From Tetradesmus obliquus (taxonomy: Eukaryota; Chlorophyta; Chlorophyceae; Sphaeropleales; Scenedesmaceae), in assembly GCA_030272155.1 (NCBI GenBank), contig CP126199.1, positions 3,336,501 through 3,400,500 on the forward strand: a DNA stretch of 64,000 bases, in the 5' to 3' direction. Position 1 is the first letter of the stretch; the number at the start of each line of letters is the position of its first letter. Of this stretch, positions 1 to 10,425 are shown one piece after another. The notes beneath the pieces are model-generated. The model was not told the origin of the DNA. It ran no database searches and saw only the letters and a program-made list of their open reading frames with translations. The position numbers were made by a program, and so were the translations under genes.

Positions 1-2312
1 CAAACAGCACTGCACAGCAGCTGCAGGGGCAGCTGCAGCAGCTGCAAGCGGACTTGAAGCTGGCTGAGCAGCAGTCAGCACAGGACAAGCAGCGCATGCA
101 GGAGCTGCAGCAGCAGCTGGCAGAGAACACTGCAGCAGGAGCTGAGCAGCAGAAGCAGCTTGAGGTATGCCTGAAGCAGCAGCAGGGAGATGCAATTCAA
201 GAGGCCGTGGCTGCTGCAGAGCGCAATGCAGAGCAGCTGCTGCAGCAGAAAGAGGAGCAACTGTATGAGCTGCAGCAGCAGCTGGCCCAGCTGTTCCAGG
301 AGTTGGCTGCCGCGCAGGAACAGGCCTCTGAGTCTGAGCAGCACGCAATGCAGCTGCAGGTGCAGCTGGAGGAGGCTCTGGGCACTGCTGAGCAGCAGCA
401 GCAAGAGAGCAAGCAGGAGCTCAAATGCAGGTAAGGCAGTGCAAACCAGCAGAGAGCTGTACGTAATCGGTCCCTGTGGCAGTGGCGGAAGCAATCGTGT
501 CCTGCTACTCTCTCAATCACCGATGTATTGGTCGTTCTTGTAAGCCATGCCATAGATGACGCCTGCGTCTCATGTTTGCGCCAACTCTCATGCTGCAGGC
601 TGGTGCAGCAGCAGGCGGAGGACTTGGCACAGCAGCGCAGCACGCTCCAGCAGCTCTCGGCTGACAATGCAGCAGCACTGGCAGCAGCAGAGCGCCAGGC
701 TGCTGCGGCGCTGCAGGCTGCTGAGCGGGAGCAGCGGCTAGCCATGCAGGAGGCCCAGCAGGCCTGGGAGCGACAGAAGGCAGCGCTAGAGCAGCAGCGG
801 GTTGAGGCAGTGCTGCATGCGCGGCTTGCGGCTCAGCAGCAGCTGGAGAAGGAGCGGCAGCAGTGGCAAGCTGAGCGGGATGCGCTGGTGCAGAAGCTGG
901 CTGTGCAGCATGCTTCAGCAGAGTTGCAGGTGCGCTGCGTGCTGGCCCTGCTTGGTTGGTAACTGCACAGGCGTGCTCTGCACAGTTACTGCGGCACATG
1001 CTCAGCTCTTCCGCGCTGTTATTAAACAGCTGTCAAGCAACAGATGTAGATCAGTGCTGCGCAGCTGCCAATGGCATCGTTGTAGTGATTTTGTGTGGTG
1101 GTGATGCTTGCAGGCGCAGCGTGATGCGCTACAGCAGCAGCAGAATCTGCAGCAGCAGCTGCAGCACTTACAGAATGGGCGCCAGCCACCACCAAACCAA
1201 GCAGCAGCAGCAGGAACGCAGCAAGCAGCTCTAAGCTGGCGCGGTCCGGCTGCTAATGCATCCTCATATGGTGCTGTGGGAGCTGCTGCGTCTGCCACAT
1301 CAGCAGCAGCAGGTGTTGGTGATGCTGTCAAGTTCAGCCAGGCACTCACCGCTGCTGAGGCAGACCGGCGCGCAGCGCTCAAGCAGGCGGCAGCAGCACA
1401 TGGCGAGTCGCAGCAGTTGCGGCAGCAGCTGCACCAGCAGGAGCAGGAGCTGCACCACTTGCGCAGGTATGTGGGCAATTGCACACGCTTGTTGATTGAA
1501 CAACCACAGCGTGCCAGGTTGCTTGTGTTTCAACAGGAAGACGCCGGCAAGAGCTGGGCATGCGGCATGCCCGTAAATGCACACATGTTGCTGTCATGCA
1601 TATAAGGCGTTTGCGCGCAGCAACCAGCTGAACTTGCAGGCATCGACGCCATGAATCACACCATGCATTATGTTTTCAAGCATGATTCACCGGCAACTGG
1701 TGCGTGTCTGAACACATTCATGCCATGCAGGGCGCTGGATGAGATGCAGCGAGCATGCCAGGCAGCAGACAGCGCCTCACGGGAGGCCGAGGCCAGCGCG
1801 TCTGCCAGCGCAGCAGCCCTGCAGGAGCAGCTGCTGAAAGTGCGGCAGCTGCAGGCGCAGCTGGACACGCTCAGCATGCGGCACAGCATGGAGATGCAGG
1901 CAGCGCAGCAGTCGATGAGGGAGCAGGTGTGTGTGATATGTGTACTGGGACACCAGTGACGCACGCACTGCATATACAACTGCTTGCCTTCTGCTTGTCG
2001 GCAGCTTGTGTGCTGCATGCTAATGCCCTATTCCACACACAGATGCCATGACATAAGTAATAACTGCCCTCGCAAATCCTGGCACTGGCAATGTTTCTGC
2101 ATCCTAACAGGTGTGCCATCTGCACGCCGTGCACGGTGCATGTGTGTGCGCAGGTGGCTGTCATACAGTCTGATGCTCGAGCTGAGCTGGAAGCAGCGCA
2201 GACGCGCATGCAGCTGCTGCGGTTGAAGCAGCAACGCATGGCAAAGTACCTTGCCGGCAGCCAGCTGCCAGCAGCTAGTGACACCCTGGCAGCGTGGCGA
2301 GACAAGGACTGA
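1..2312 (+). CDS. Glutamine-rich coiled-coil protein, 3' part of gene
   Basis: The reading frame is open from the window edge, so the N-terminus is missing. Five exons join in phase: 3-430, 599-929, 1114-1466, 1731-1926 and 2154-2312, ending at TGA 2310-2312. Donors are GTAAGG, GTGCGC, GTATGT and GTGTGT, and acceptors end in CAG. About 488 residues are visible. Almost all is heptad-like sequence dense in Gln, Glu, Ala and Leu, as in a long alpha-helical coiled coil, with one less regular Ala/Gly/Pro stretch in exon 3. The C-terminus is short and basic (ending RDKD). No catalytic or binding domain is visible, so the family cannot be named. A centrosomal, basal-body, golgin-like or cytoskeletal scaffold is possible, but that is only inference from the coiled coil. 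Gln runs come from CAG triplets, which are common throughout the window. Confidence 0.75.
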
Positions 2313-3003
2313 TCGACTGGCTTTGGATCCAGGACGCTAGATGTGACTTTCGATCAGGATGGCCAGTAGCACATGTGGCAGCTTTCTCATGTGCGTTCGT
2401 GGCTATGAGCTGAAGCAAACCGACGCTTTGTGTGGCACACAAACCTTGTGCAGGCAGACACGGCTCGAAAGTTTGAAATGTGACACAGTTGTCACACAAA
2501 TGTGACTGTTGACAAGGCTCTTGCGCGAATATTCCCAGAACCCCGTCATACACCACTCGCGTGACAGCTGGACGACCACAGACCATAGAGAAGGTAGCAG
2601 TGTGCGTCGAGCTGGTTATGTGTACCAGTGGCCGGCGATGCCAGGTATCGCACGCCTGATCTGAGCACCTTCCGCACGCACCGATCCAGCCAAACGCCGA
2701 GTCCTGAAAAAGCTTGACCGTGAGTATTAATCAAGTTCAGAGGCATCTGGGGGCCAATGCTAACGCTGCTGGCCAGTCCGACAGTACAGCATCTGCAGGA
2801 CGAAATGATCTGGTGACGGTGCACAACTTGCACCTACCCAAACTGCGTTGCTGCAAGCTTTAGATGCTTGCTGCCTTAATGTTGGTGGAAAAGTAGCTGC
2901 TTGCCGGTTTGTTGCCCTTCAAGCAGTACAGGTTGCTGCTGCTGTTCCACCCAGCTGACAGCTTGACCATTATGTCCACATACGTGTGAAATGCTGCCTG
3001 CAG
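2313..3003. other. Intergenic region between coiled-coil gene and histidine phosphatase gene
   Basis: No recognisable coding exon, RNA gene or repeat. It should contain the 3' UTR of the left gene and the promoter and 5' UTR of the phosphatase gene. No clear TATA box or TGTAA signal was found. Confidence 0.5.
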
Positions 3004-5010
3004 ATGGCAAAGTATCACTTGGCAGCGCTGCTTCTGGGTGCCCTGCTGCTTGCTGAAGCAGCACTGGCTGCCAGGCAGCCCCAAGATGAGCAGCAGATCC
3101 AGATGGAAAGGAGGAAGAAGCGCAAGCACCCCTACTCCTCTCCATATGGCCTGTTCATCCAGGTGCGCACCTTTGAACTCCGTGTGATTGCTTGCGAGCA
3201 TGAGCACAAGCTGTGTCAGCTTGTTCCCAAATGGCTCTGGCAGTGCACTTTTCCACACAATGGCCAGTCCTTCAGCAAATGCAGCGCGCATTGCATCACA
3301 ACCAAACCACTGCTGTCGAGCACTGTTCAGTGGCAACACTACAGCAACGGACATTTCCTAATAAAGCATTGTGCTCCAATCATCCTGCAGGAGCGCGCCT
3401 CCAAGCAGCTGCCAGGCCCTGGGCAGCATTTCAGCTTTGGTGCTGTCAAGCCTTGGGAGGACATCCTGGCAATGCTGGATGAGCAGGAGGGTGAGCCCAT
3501 GTGGCAGGCACATGCGGCACAAAAGCTGCTGGGATCATGCCTCATCTTGTTACTTGTTACAAGCCTAGTGTGCATGCCAGCATACCAGGCAACCGCTGTG
3601 CGTACACATAGCGCAGCACAAGACACAACTGTCCCCCACACCTGGTGTCGGCTCACATGCAGTTGGTGTGTGCCACTAAGCAGCCTCACATTGTAAACGC
3701 CTGTTGCTGTTGCTGCTGCTGCTGCTGCTGCTGCTGGTGGTGGTGGTGCTGCTGCTGCTGCTGCTGTGGCAGACCGCAAGCTGCTGCTGGTGGTGCGCCA
3801 CGGTCAGGCCATCTCCAACTACCTGGGCGACACGCTGGGCCCTGATGAGTGGTATGCAGTGGAGGGCACCTGCCAGTACGACGACCAGAAGGGAACCATC
3901 TACAACATCTTCGATGCAGGTGCGCTACGCTGCATGTTGTTTTGGTGTGTTTTCTGTTGTCCTTGTTGACTTGTAGCCTTTCCCACACACCGCGTGTGCG
4001 CTGCTCAGCTCGTTCAGTCAATAATCTTGATGCAGTGCGCAGCAGCAATGCGTGTCTAGTTCAAGCCAGTAGGCAGGTGACGAGCCGCTTGAAACGGTTT
4101 CTGCTGACACTGGAGCCGACACGGCTGCTGCTGTTCGCCGTGCCCCATACAGACCTCACTGGGCTGGGCCAGGACCAGGCCAAGAGCCTCAACTCCATCC
4201 TAGTGGGCGGCGGCTGGTATGCCAAGATGACAGCAGACAGGCCCGCACGCTTCATCATCAGCCCTCTCACCAGGTACAGCAGCGGGGGCCAGTGTGTGTG
4301 AATAAGTGGGAGGTTCCGGGTGTGTGGACAGTGAGTGAACAAGGGGAACGCCTGCGTGACAGCTGGATGTTCGCAGCAAAGCAGGCTTGCTGCATACACA
4401 AAAAGCAACCATGATACGTCACCTGCTGTAGGCTGCGCGGCGCAGCTGCATGTTGCTTATCCCTTACCAGCATTTTCCCACTACAAGCTTTTATGAAAGG
4501 GTGCACGCTGTTCCTCATCAGCATGTGTGTGTAAACATTGAACACTGACATCTACACCTATATTGGGTGCAGGTGCCTGCACACTGCCACACTGGCGCTG
4601 GAGGGCGTGCAGTCTAATGCAACCAACGTGGAGGAGTTTGTGCGCGAGACGCTGGGCATGGACACCTGCGATGCGCGCCGCAGCGTGAGCGACCCCAACG
4701 CCAACGCAAAGCCCAGCCCACAGGTGTGGCATAGGCTATGTTGCTGGAGTAATTACAGTTATGCTACGGTTGCCTTGCTGACTGCTAGCTGTGTAGGCTG
4801 TGTTTGTCCGGCCCCGACGCCAACACCAACGCAGGGCCCAGCTCACAGATACGACACACAAAAAGCAGGCAGCTCCTGCAGCAGTCAGTCTCCTGCAGCA
4901 GTCGTGTGTCGAGCTTGCATGCTTGATTGGCAGCTGTGACGGTGGTGAGCACTTCAGCTGCTGCATCAGCAGTGTGTGAGACATGCCCTGCCGCTCTGTA
5001 CTGTGCGCCA

Positions 5011-5056
<46 letters not shown>

Positions 5057-5989
5057 AGGGCCCGTGTTCCTTTGACAAGGGCCTGGCCAGCAGCTACCCG
5101 CAGTACAAGTACCGCGTGTATGACGCGCGTGATGACGCGGACCGCAGCTTTGGGCTGCTGGGTGACAGCGACCACCTGTGGACCAAGACGGAGCGCGAGC
5201 AGCAGAAGCACCAGGTGCGCTGCACACTGGCAGCAGCAGCAGCAGCACACAGCTTGGTGCAGCGTGAAGCCTCGCCGTGCTGCTGTCCTGTTTGCTGTTG
5301 GGAGAGTCAATCTGCATGGGTACTACTGGGAGATATGCCGTGAGCAGAGACAGCGGACATTGCCCACCCAGTGGCTCAAGGTGTCAGCGCAACAACACAT
5401 ATTGCAACATAACAGCACGGCTACTCCTCACATCAATTTGCCCCTGCTGCACTGTCAACTTCTGTGAACTTCAGGTGAAGCGCGCCAAGAAGTTCCTGGA
5501 CATCCTGTTTGAGCATGCCCCGGAGAAGGTGGTGGTGGTGGTCACACACAGCGGCTTCACACGCAGCTTGCTGCTGGCGGTGCAGCGCGAGCCATACAGG
5601 TACGGGGCTGCTGCTGCAGCTGCATCTCATATGCGGCTCATGCGGCTGCCTTACAACCTGCCAGGATAGGCGGGGTATTACCTCATCAGAACATGCGCAT
5701 GCAGTGACGTGACGCAGCTGCTTTGACTGTCAGCAATCTTGTGCCAGCTCTTGTGACGGGCTCCAGGGCGTCAAATTCTCTGTTGCTGCTGCTGCTGCTG
5801 CTGCTGCAGGCCCCAGAACGCAGAGCTGGTGCCAGTCATTGTGGACAAGGCTGCACGCGTGGTTGCAGCAGCAGATGCACACCACGCGGCTGGCGATGCA
5901 GAGGCAGAGGCAGAGGAGGCGTGGCTAGATGCTGTACTGGCAGGCTATGAGGACATCGACCTCAATGAGGATGATAGGCCACGCAAGGT

Positions 5990-6032
<43 letters not shown>

Positions 6033-6131
6033 GCGGGCACGCAGCGCCCGGGCAGCAGCAGCAGCAGCAGCCACCCCTGCATGCTGCGCAGGCTGGTGGG
6101 GCGGCTGGCGGAGCTCTGGCGGGGCCAGTGA
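3004..6131 (+). CDS. Secreted or membrane-routed histidine phosphatase (phosphoglycerate mutase-like)
   Basis: Eight exons join in phase: 3004-3162, 3391-3490, 3773-3919, 4153-4273, 4573-4723, 5059-5214, 5475-5599 and 5810-6131, giving about 426 residues. Residues 1-22 form a hydrophobic signal peptide (MAKYHLAALLLGALLLAEAA), followed by a basic linker. The histidine phosphatase core shows the phosphohistidine motif R95-H96-G97, the second phosphate-pocket Arg at about 176 (SPLTR) and the second catalytic His at about 303 (VVTHSGFTR). These residues are enough to call the superfamily and predict a phosphoester hydrolase; the substrate is unknown. The C-terminus carries a poly-Ser run from an AGC microsatellite. 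An in-frame ATG at 2986 would add six residues. Introns 2, 5 and 7 end in CTG-rich tracts at the acceptor, and intron 5 carries an echo of the exon 5 end. Confidence 0.88.
4805..4855 (+). repeat. Diverged copy of the end of phosphatase exon 5 inside intron 5
   Basis: This intronic stretch resembles the last part of exon 5 (about 4690-4725). Both encode an Asp/Pro, Asn/Ala-rich peptide ending in Ser-x-Gln just before the former splice site, but the copy has AGATAC where the real exon has the donor GTGTGG. It looks like an old local duplication of about 120 bp offset that has lost its donor. Confidence 0.5.
5014..5055 (+). repeat. CTG microsatellite (14 units) directly before the exon 6 acceptor
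   Basis: An uninterrupted CTG run is followed at once by CAG, the 3' splice site of phosphatase exon 6 (exon starts 5059). The repeat occupies the place where a polypyrimidine tract would be expected. Confidence 0.9.
5994..6030 (+). repeat. AGC microsatellite coding for poly-Ser in the phosphatase C-terminus
   Basis: A run of AGC triplets in the reading frame of phosphatase exon 8 encodes serines. A second, shorter AGC run follows at about 6053-6070. Confidence 0.85.
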
Positions 6132-6190
6132 GGCAGCGCTGCAGCTGCTGCTATGCAGTGCTGGGCTATGCTGCTGAAGCGCCTATGTTC

Positions 6191-6263
6191 CTGCAAGTGA
6201 CATGGCTGTCCTGCAAGGTGACATGGCTGTCCTGCAGGACGGTGACATCAGCTTGCAGGACAC
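6191..6263 (+). repeat. Minisatellite in the phosphatase 3' UTR
   Basis: Three to four units of about 20-21 bp built on GTGACATGGCTGTCCTGCA follow one another, the later units diverging. A related fragment (CTTGCAGGACACAGC) recurs near 6388. The unit lies just downstream of the stop codon. Confidence 0.75.
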
Positions 6264-6400
6264 AGCAATGTGTGGCGCGCATAGCACTGGCTGAGCAGGT
6301 GATGTTTTGCTTTGCTACAAGGGCCCAGGCCTTGTTCCCGGCAGCAGCAGGCTTGTGGTACACAGTATTTGCATTTCAATGGCATCTTGCAGGACACAGC

Positions 6401-6405
6401 TGTAA
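6401..6405 (+). promoter_or_regulatory. Putative TGTAA polyadenylation signal for the phosphatase gene
   Basis: TGTAA occurs 270 nt after the stop. In green algae TGTAA is the usual signal, but a five-base match alone is weak evidence. Confidence 0.35.
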
Positions 6406-7377
6406 GTGCTGCAAAGACCAGCCAGCATCAAAGCTTTTGCAGTTTGGTCTTGAGCAACAATTGCCAGGTGTGCCCTGCAGAGACCTGTGTCGTGTTTGAG
6501 ACATTGACAAAGCAAATGTTTTTGAGCTGATCATCATGCTGGTCAAAGTTGAGGCAGCTGCTCAGCATCATCTAGGCGCACAGAAACAGCGACCACAGCA
6601 ATAGCTGTCGCAGTGCAGCGGTGTGGAGCATATCATCGGCTGCTCTTGTACTTCTTGATGTTGACAGCATGAACAATGGTTCTGGCGCGTGTCTTGAGAA
6701 CTGCCCTCGTTACAGGTCACTTGAATAGCCGGTGTGGTGGACATTGTGGCAGTTGAAGACTGCAGGGCCCCTGGTCACCGCGCCCCTGGTGCGGCACTGT
6801 TCGAAGTGCACAGCGCGGCGTCTGACATGGCAGTGTGCCCTTATCTACTTGTTCATTGTAACATGATGATGAAGCTGGCTGCTCAGTGAGCCTGTCTTCG
6901 GCTTTCAAACATGCTCTATCCCGTTGTTCAACATCCAACCATGCTTGACTCGTCTATGGCTATTGCTGTAGCAGCAGAGACTAGTCAGCAACAGCAGTGG
7001 CAGCACATACCAGCAGAGGACTGCCCCTCTCTTGTAACTACAGAAGCGTCTTGTTCAGATCCTGCAGCGGTGTTCCTGTGGCTGCACAAATGTGCCACCT
7101 CCTGCTGCTACTGCTGCTGCCTGCTTGACTTGTGTTGACTTCAGCGCCGTTGCACCCTACAGACGACCCCGATCCGGCTTCGATTGCTATGTAACGATAA
7201 ACGTTTACACATCTGCAACCACAGCAGTGTCGAGCTGCGTCGATGCAGTAGGTTTTGCGAGTACCTGACAGTGACCACTCCTGGTGACTTCGAGAGTCGG
7301 GCTAGTGGTGGCCACTTTCAGGCGCTTCACTTGCTGCTTAGACTGAACGTAATATAGCTGTACAGCCAAAGGTGCAG

Positions 7378-8742
7378 ATGGTGAGGACTGCTGCTTCTCT
7401 GCTGCTCTTCTTGATCTGTGGTCACACCAACTCGTGCGCTTTCTTTTCAAAATCAAGCTGACTCTAGCTTGTCTTCGTTTGGCTTGCAGGCTCGTTCTCG
7501 TGTGCCTGTGGCCAAAGTTCAACTGAAGTCGACTGCACACAAGGCGGTGCTGCACGTGGTAAGCTTTATTATCGACATATGAAGGATTGTGTCGTGTTAA
7601 AGCTGCTGCTACACGCTCTGGTTGCCCGCATGGCCCGCTATGTTCACCAGCCTGCTTCGTCGTTGTGTTTAATGCAGGAGACTCCTGTGGAGTGCCCCCT
7701 GTGCATCGAGACGCTTGATGATACCGACAGGGACTTCTTTCCCTGCCCCTGCGGGTGAGTTCCAAGCTGTGGTTGGCAGACGACTGTCAACACAGCGACA
7801 GCACCACCTGGCGATGCCTCGCTGCCAGTTTGCTGCAGAGCCTTGGAGTTGGTGCACTGCAGGTTGACCGTGGTGTGCCCAACAACGCTGCATCTCGCTC
7901 TTGCTGCCTGTATGTAGGTACCAGGTGTGCCTGTTCTGCTACCAGCGGTTGCAGAACGAGTACAACAACACCTGCCCGGGTTGCAGGCAGCAGTATGGTG
8001 ACGATTTGGATGCAGTCAGGCAGCACATTGAGCGCAAGCACAAGCAGCAGCAGCAGGAGGTAACTGTGGCTGCCCGCACTGCCGTGAGCAGTCATGCAGC
8101 TCATGCACATGGTGGGCATGCACACGGCCACCACAACCATGCGCATGCTGCACATCCACATGCTAGCCATGCAGTGCATGGAGGGCACGCAGGCGCTCAC
8201 AGAGCGCCTGCTGGCAAGCCCGGCAGCAGCGCAGCAGCACCTATTGCCAAGCAGCGGCATGCACAGCACGTGGAGCCAGCAGCACCGTCAGCAGCAGCAG
8301 GGGCAGCAGCCAGCCACAGTCGCGGAGCCAACGAAGCAGCTGGCAGCAGCAGCCTGCCGGTGACAGCCAGCTGGGTGTCAGCTGCTGCACACACTAATGG
8401 TGCTCCAGCGCATGTCAGTGTCTTTGACCCGCCAGCAGCAGACTTGCCGCTGCCGCCCACTACAGTAGATGAGTCAGCCTGGCCCACCCTGGGTGTGGCA
8501 GCAAGCAGCAACAACAGCAACCAGCAGCAGCACCAGCAGCAGCAGCACGGCCAGCAGCAGCACAAGGAGAACGGGCTGCACCGGCGTCACAGCAGTAGCA
8601 GCTCGCTGTCATCGCTGCACAACCAGCAGCAGCATGGCCAGCAGCAGCACTCGCAGCACTCCAGCCCAGCCAGGCACGACGCAGCACGCAGCAGCTTTGA
8701 GAGCGCTAGCAGCAGCGCGCTACTGCCTGGTCATGACGGTCA

Positions 8743-8773
<31 letters not shown>

Positions 8774-9800
8774 GGCCAGCTGGATCGGCGTGCAAGCAGC
8801 GGCTTCACATCAGTAGAGGTGACCACAGTAGTCGCGGGCTCTCGGCACTCTGTGTGTGTGCCGGTGTCCAACCACTCTGAGGTGGCGCCGTTCCCGGAGG
8901 CAGCCACGCTGCTGGAGATGCTGCAGTCAGCAGTCAACGGCAGCAAGCTGTCCAGCACAGAGGCGGCAGTGCAGCTGGTGCAGTGCCTGCGCAAGCTGGA
9001 GGCTGACAGCCAGCACAAGCAGCAGCAGGCGTGGCTACAGCAGGCGCTAGCGAATGGCAACCAGGTGCGCAGCGGCAGGTCTGCTGGCGGCGCCGTGAGG
9101 CATGCAAGCAGCGGCAATGGCAGGCCACCGGCAGCACCAGGAGCAGCGGCACGCGCCCCACCGCCAGGGTTTGGTGGCGCTGCGCACAGCAAGGCAGCAG
9201 GCAGCACGTATGCTCCGCAGCTGCAGCAGCCGGACCTGGCTGCGGCACGTGGCGCGCCGTACCGGCCAGGTGGTGTGGGGCAGCCATCGCTGCAGCAGCC
9301 TGGGCAGCAGCACTCGCTGCTGCTGCATCAGCAGGCGTTGGTGAGTGACCAGTATGCGTCGCAGAGCAGCATGCACAGTGTTGACAGCAACAGCAGCCTG
9401 TTCAGTCAAGGCTCCACGCTCTCGCAGTCTGCGGGGCTGTGGACAGACAGTGGGCTGCCAGGAGTGGACTTTGCAGGAGTGGGCGGCCTGGGCAGTGGCA
9501 TCTCTGCTGCAGTGCCTGCACGGCTGCAGATGCTCTGGGCAGGCAGCAGCGGGCAGCAGGGCAGCACACAGGCAGCTGCAGCGCCTGCTGCAGCTGCGGC
9601 TGCTGCTAGCGCGCCAGGCTATGGCGGCAGTGTCAACCCGCCACCCGGGTTTGGTGGGCTTGCAGGAAGCAGGCTGCTGAACGGCGCATACAATCCGCTG
9701 TCATATGCGGACATGGGCGCAGCAGCATCGAGCAAGGGGGCTGCAGCAGCTGGCGCTGCTCCTCCTGGCTTCAATTTCAGTGGCCTTGATTCTGGGCTGA

Positions 9801-9836
<36 letters not shown>

Positions 9837-9859
9837 CAATTTACAGGCCTTGGGCTTGA
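7378..9859 (+). CDS. NOT4: NOT4-type RING E3 ubiquitin ligase, long low-complexity tail, no RRM seen
   Basis: The RING is split over exons 7678-7754 and 7918-9859. Its cysteines fall at 30, 33, 47, 49, 54, 57, 69 and 72 (proposed numbering): a C4C4 ring with the spacing of CNOT4/NOT4, including the typical FFPCxCGYQ segment. NOT4 is the ubiquitin ligase of the CCR4-NOT mRNA deadenylation complex and acts on ribosomes and mRNA decay factors. Upstream, an in-phase exon 7490-7558 has a good acceptor and GTAAGC donor. The start is proposed as ATG 7378-7380 followed at once by a GTGAGG donor; an alternative start is ATG 7672. The protein would be about 696 residues. After the ring come a His/Ala-rich and then a Gln/Ser/Ala-rich tail with three PPGF motifs (about 9152-9175, 9635-9655, 9758-9778). 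The RRM that normally follows the NOT4 ring is not visible. Ring identity is firm; the first exon is less sure. Confidence 0.82.
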
Positions 9860-10425
9860 GAGTGCCTTGGAAGATGCACTATGTGCATATGTCGAGAAGC
9901 AGCAAGAGCCTCTTGGCATTAGTGTCTGCACAAGTGTGCTGTTGCAATAGCCACGTTCTAGCCTGTGTGTAGCGGTGAGGCCCTAGGGTGTCCGGTGGGT
10001 GCCTGTCAGGTAGCCTTGTAACTGTGGTTTCTGTTGTCTGGCTCGACACACCGTTGGGGAGCTAGCATATCAGCTCTAAACAGCTTCTTTGCGACAGTTG
10101 ATCGCCTACAGAAAGCCACTGCAAGTTTCTACGAAGCCACCGGGTGTGACTTGGGTAACTTGAGAAGGTGGGATTAGATAGTGACGTCTCAGCAGGGCTT
10201 AGAGAGTGACCTGATAAAGTGGGTAGCTGCAGTCACCATTGTCCATCCTTACATCGTTGCTGCAGAGTTTCTGGCTCGGAGGAGCACTTCGCTGAGCTTT
10301 TGCCGCGACTACGAAAGCGAGCACCTTCCCGCAACCCTTCAAACACCTCGCCCTACGAGTCAAGGCTTGAGAAGGCGCTTGAAGTGTAGGCTTTGGCCAA
10401 CCCTCTCAGCTTAGACTTCAATACG
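9860..10425. other. Intergenic region between NOT4-like and PAN/CxxC genes
   Basis: Contains the putative TGTAA signal. No coding exon, RNA gene or repeat was recognised in the remainder, which should hold the promoter of the next gene. Confidence 0.45.
10017..10021 (+). promoter_or_regulatory. Putative TGTAA polyadenylation signal for the NOT4-like gene
   Basis: TGTAA occurs 158 nt after the stop codon at 9859, a plausible distance for a green-algal 3' end. Confidence 0.4.

Larger units (their letters stand above)
6132..7377. other. Intergenic region with 3' UTR of phosphatase and promoter of NOT4-like gene
   Basis: Apart from the minisatellite and the TGTAA motif, no coding exon or RNA gene was recognised. 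Short open frames such as the one at 6911-7138 are low-complexity and have no splice-compatible neighbours. Confidence 0.45.
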
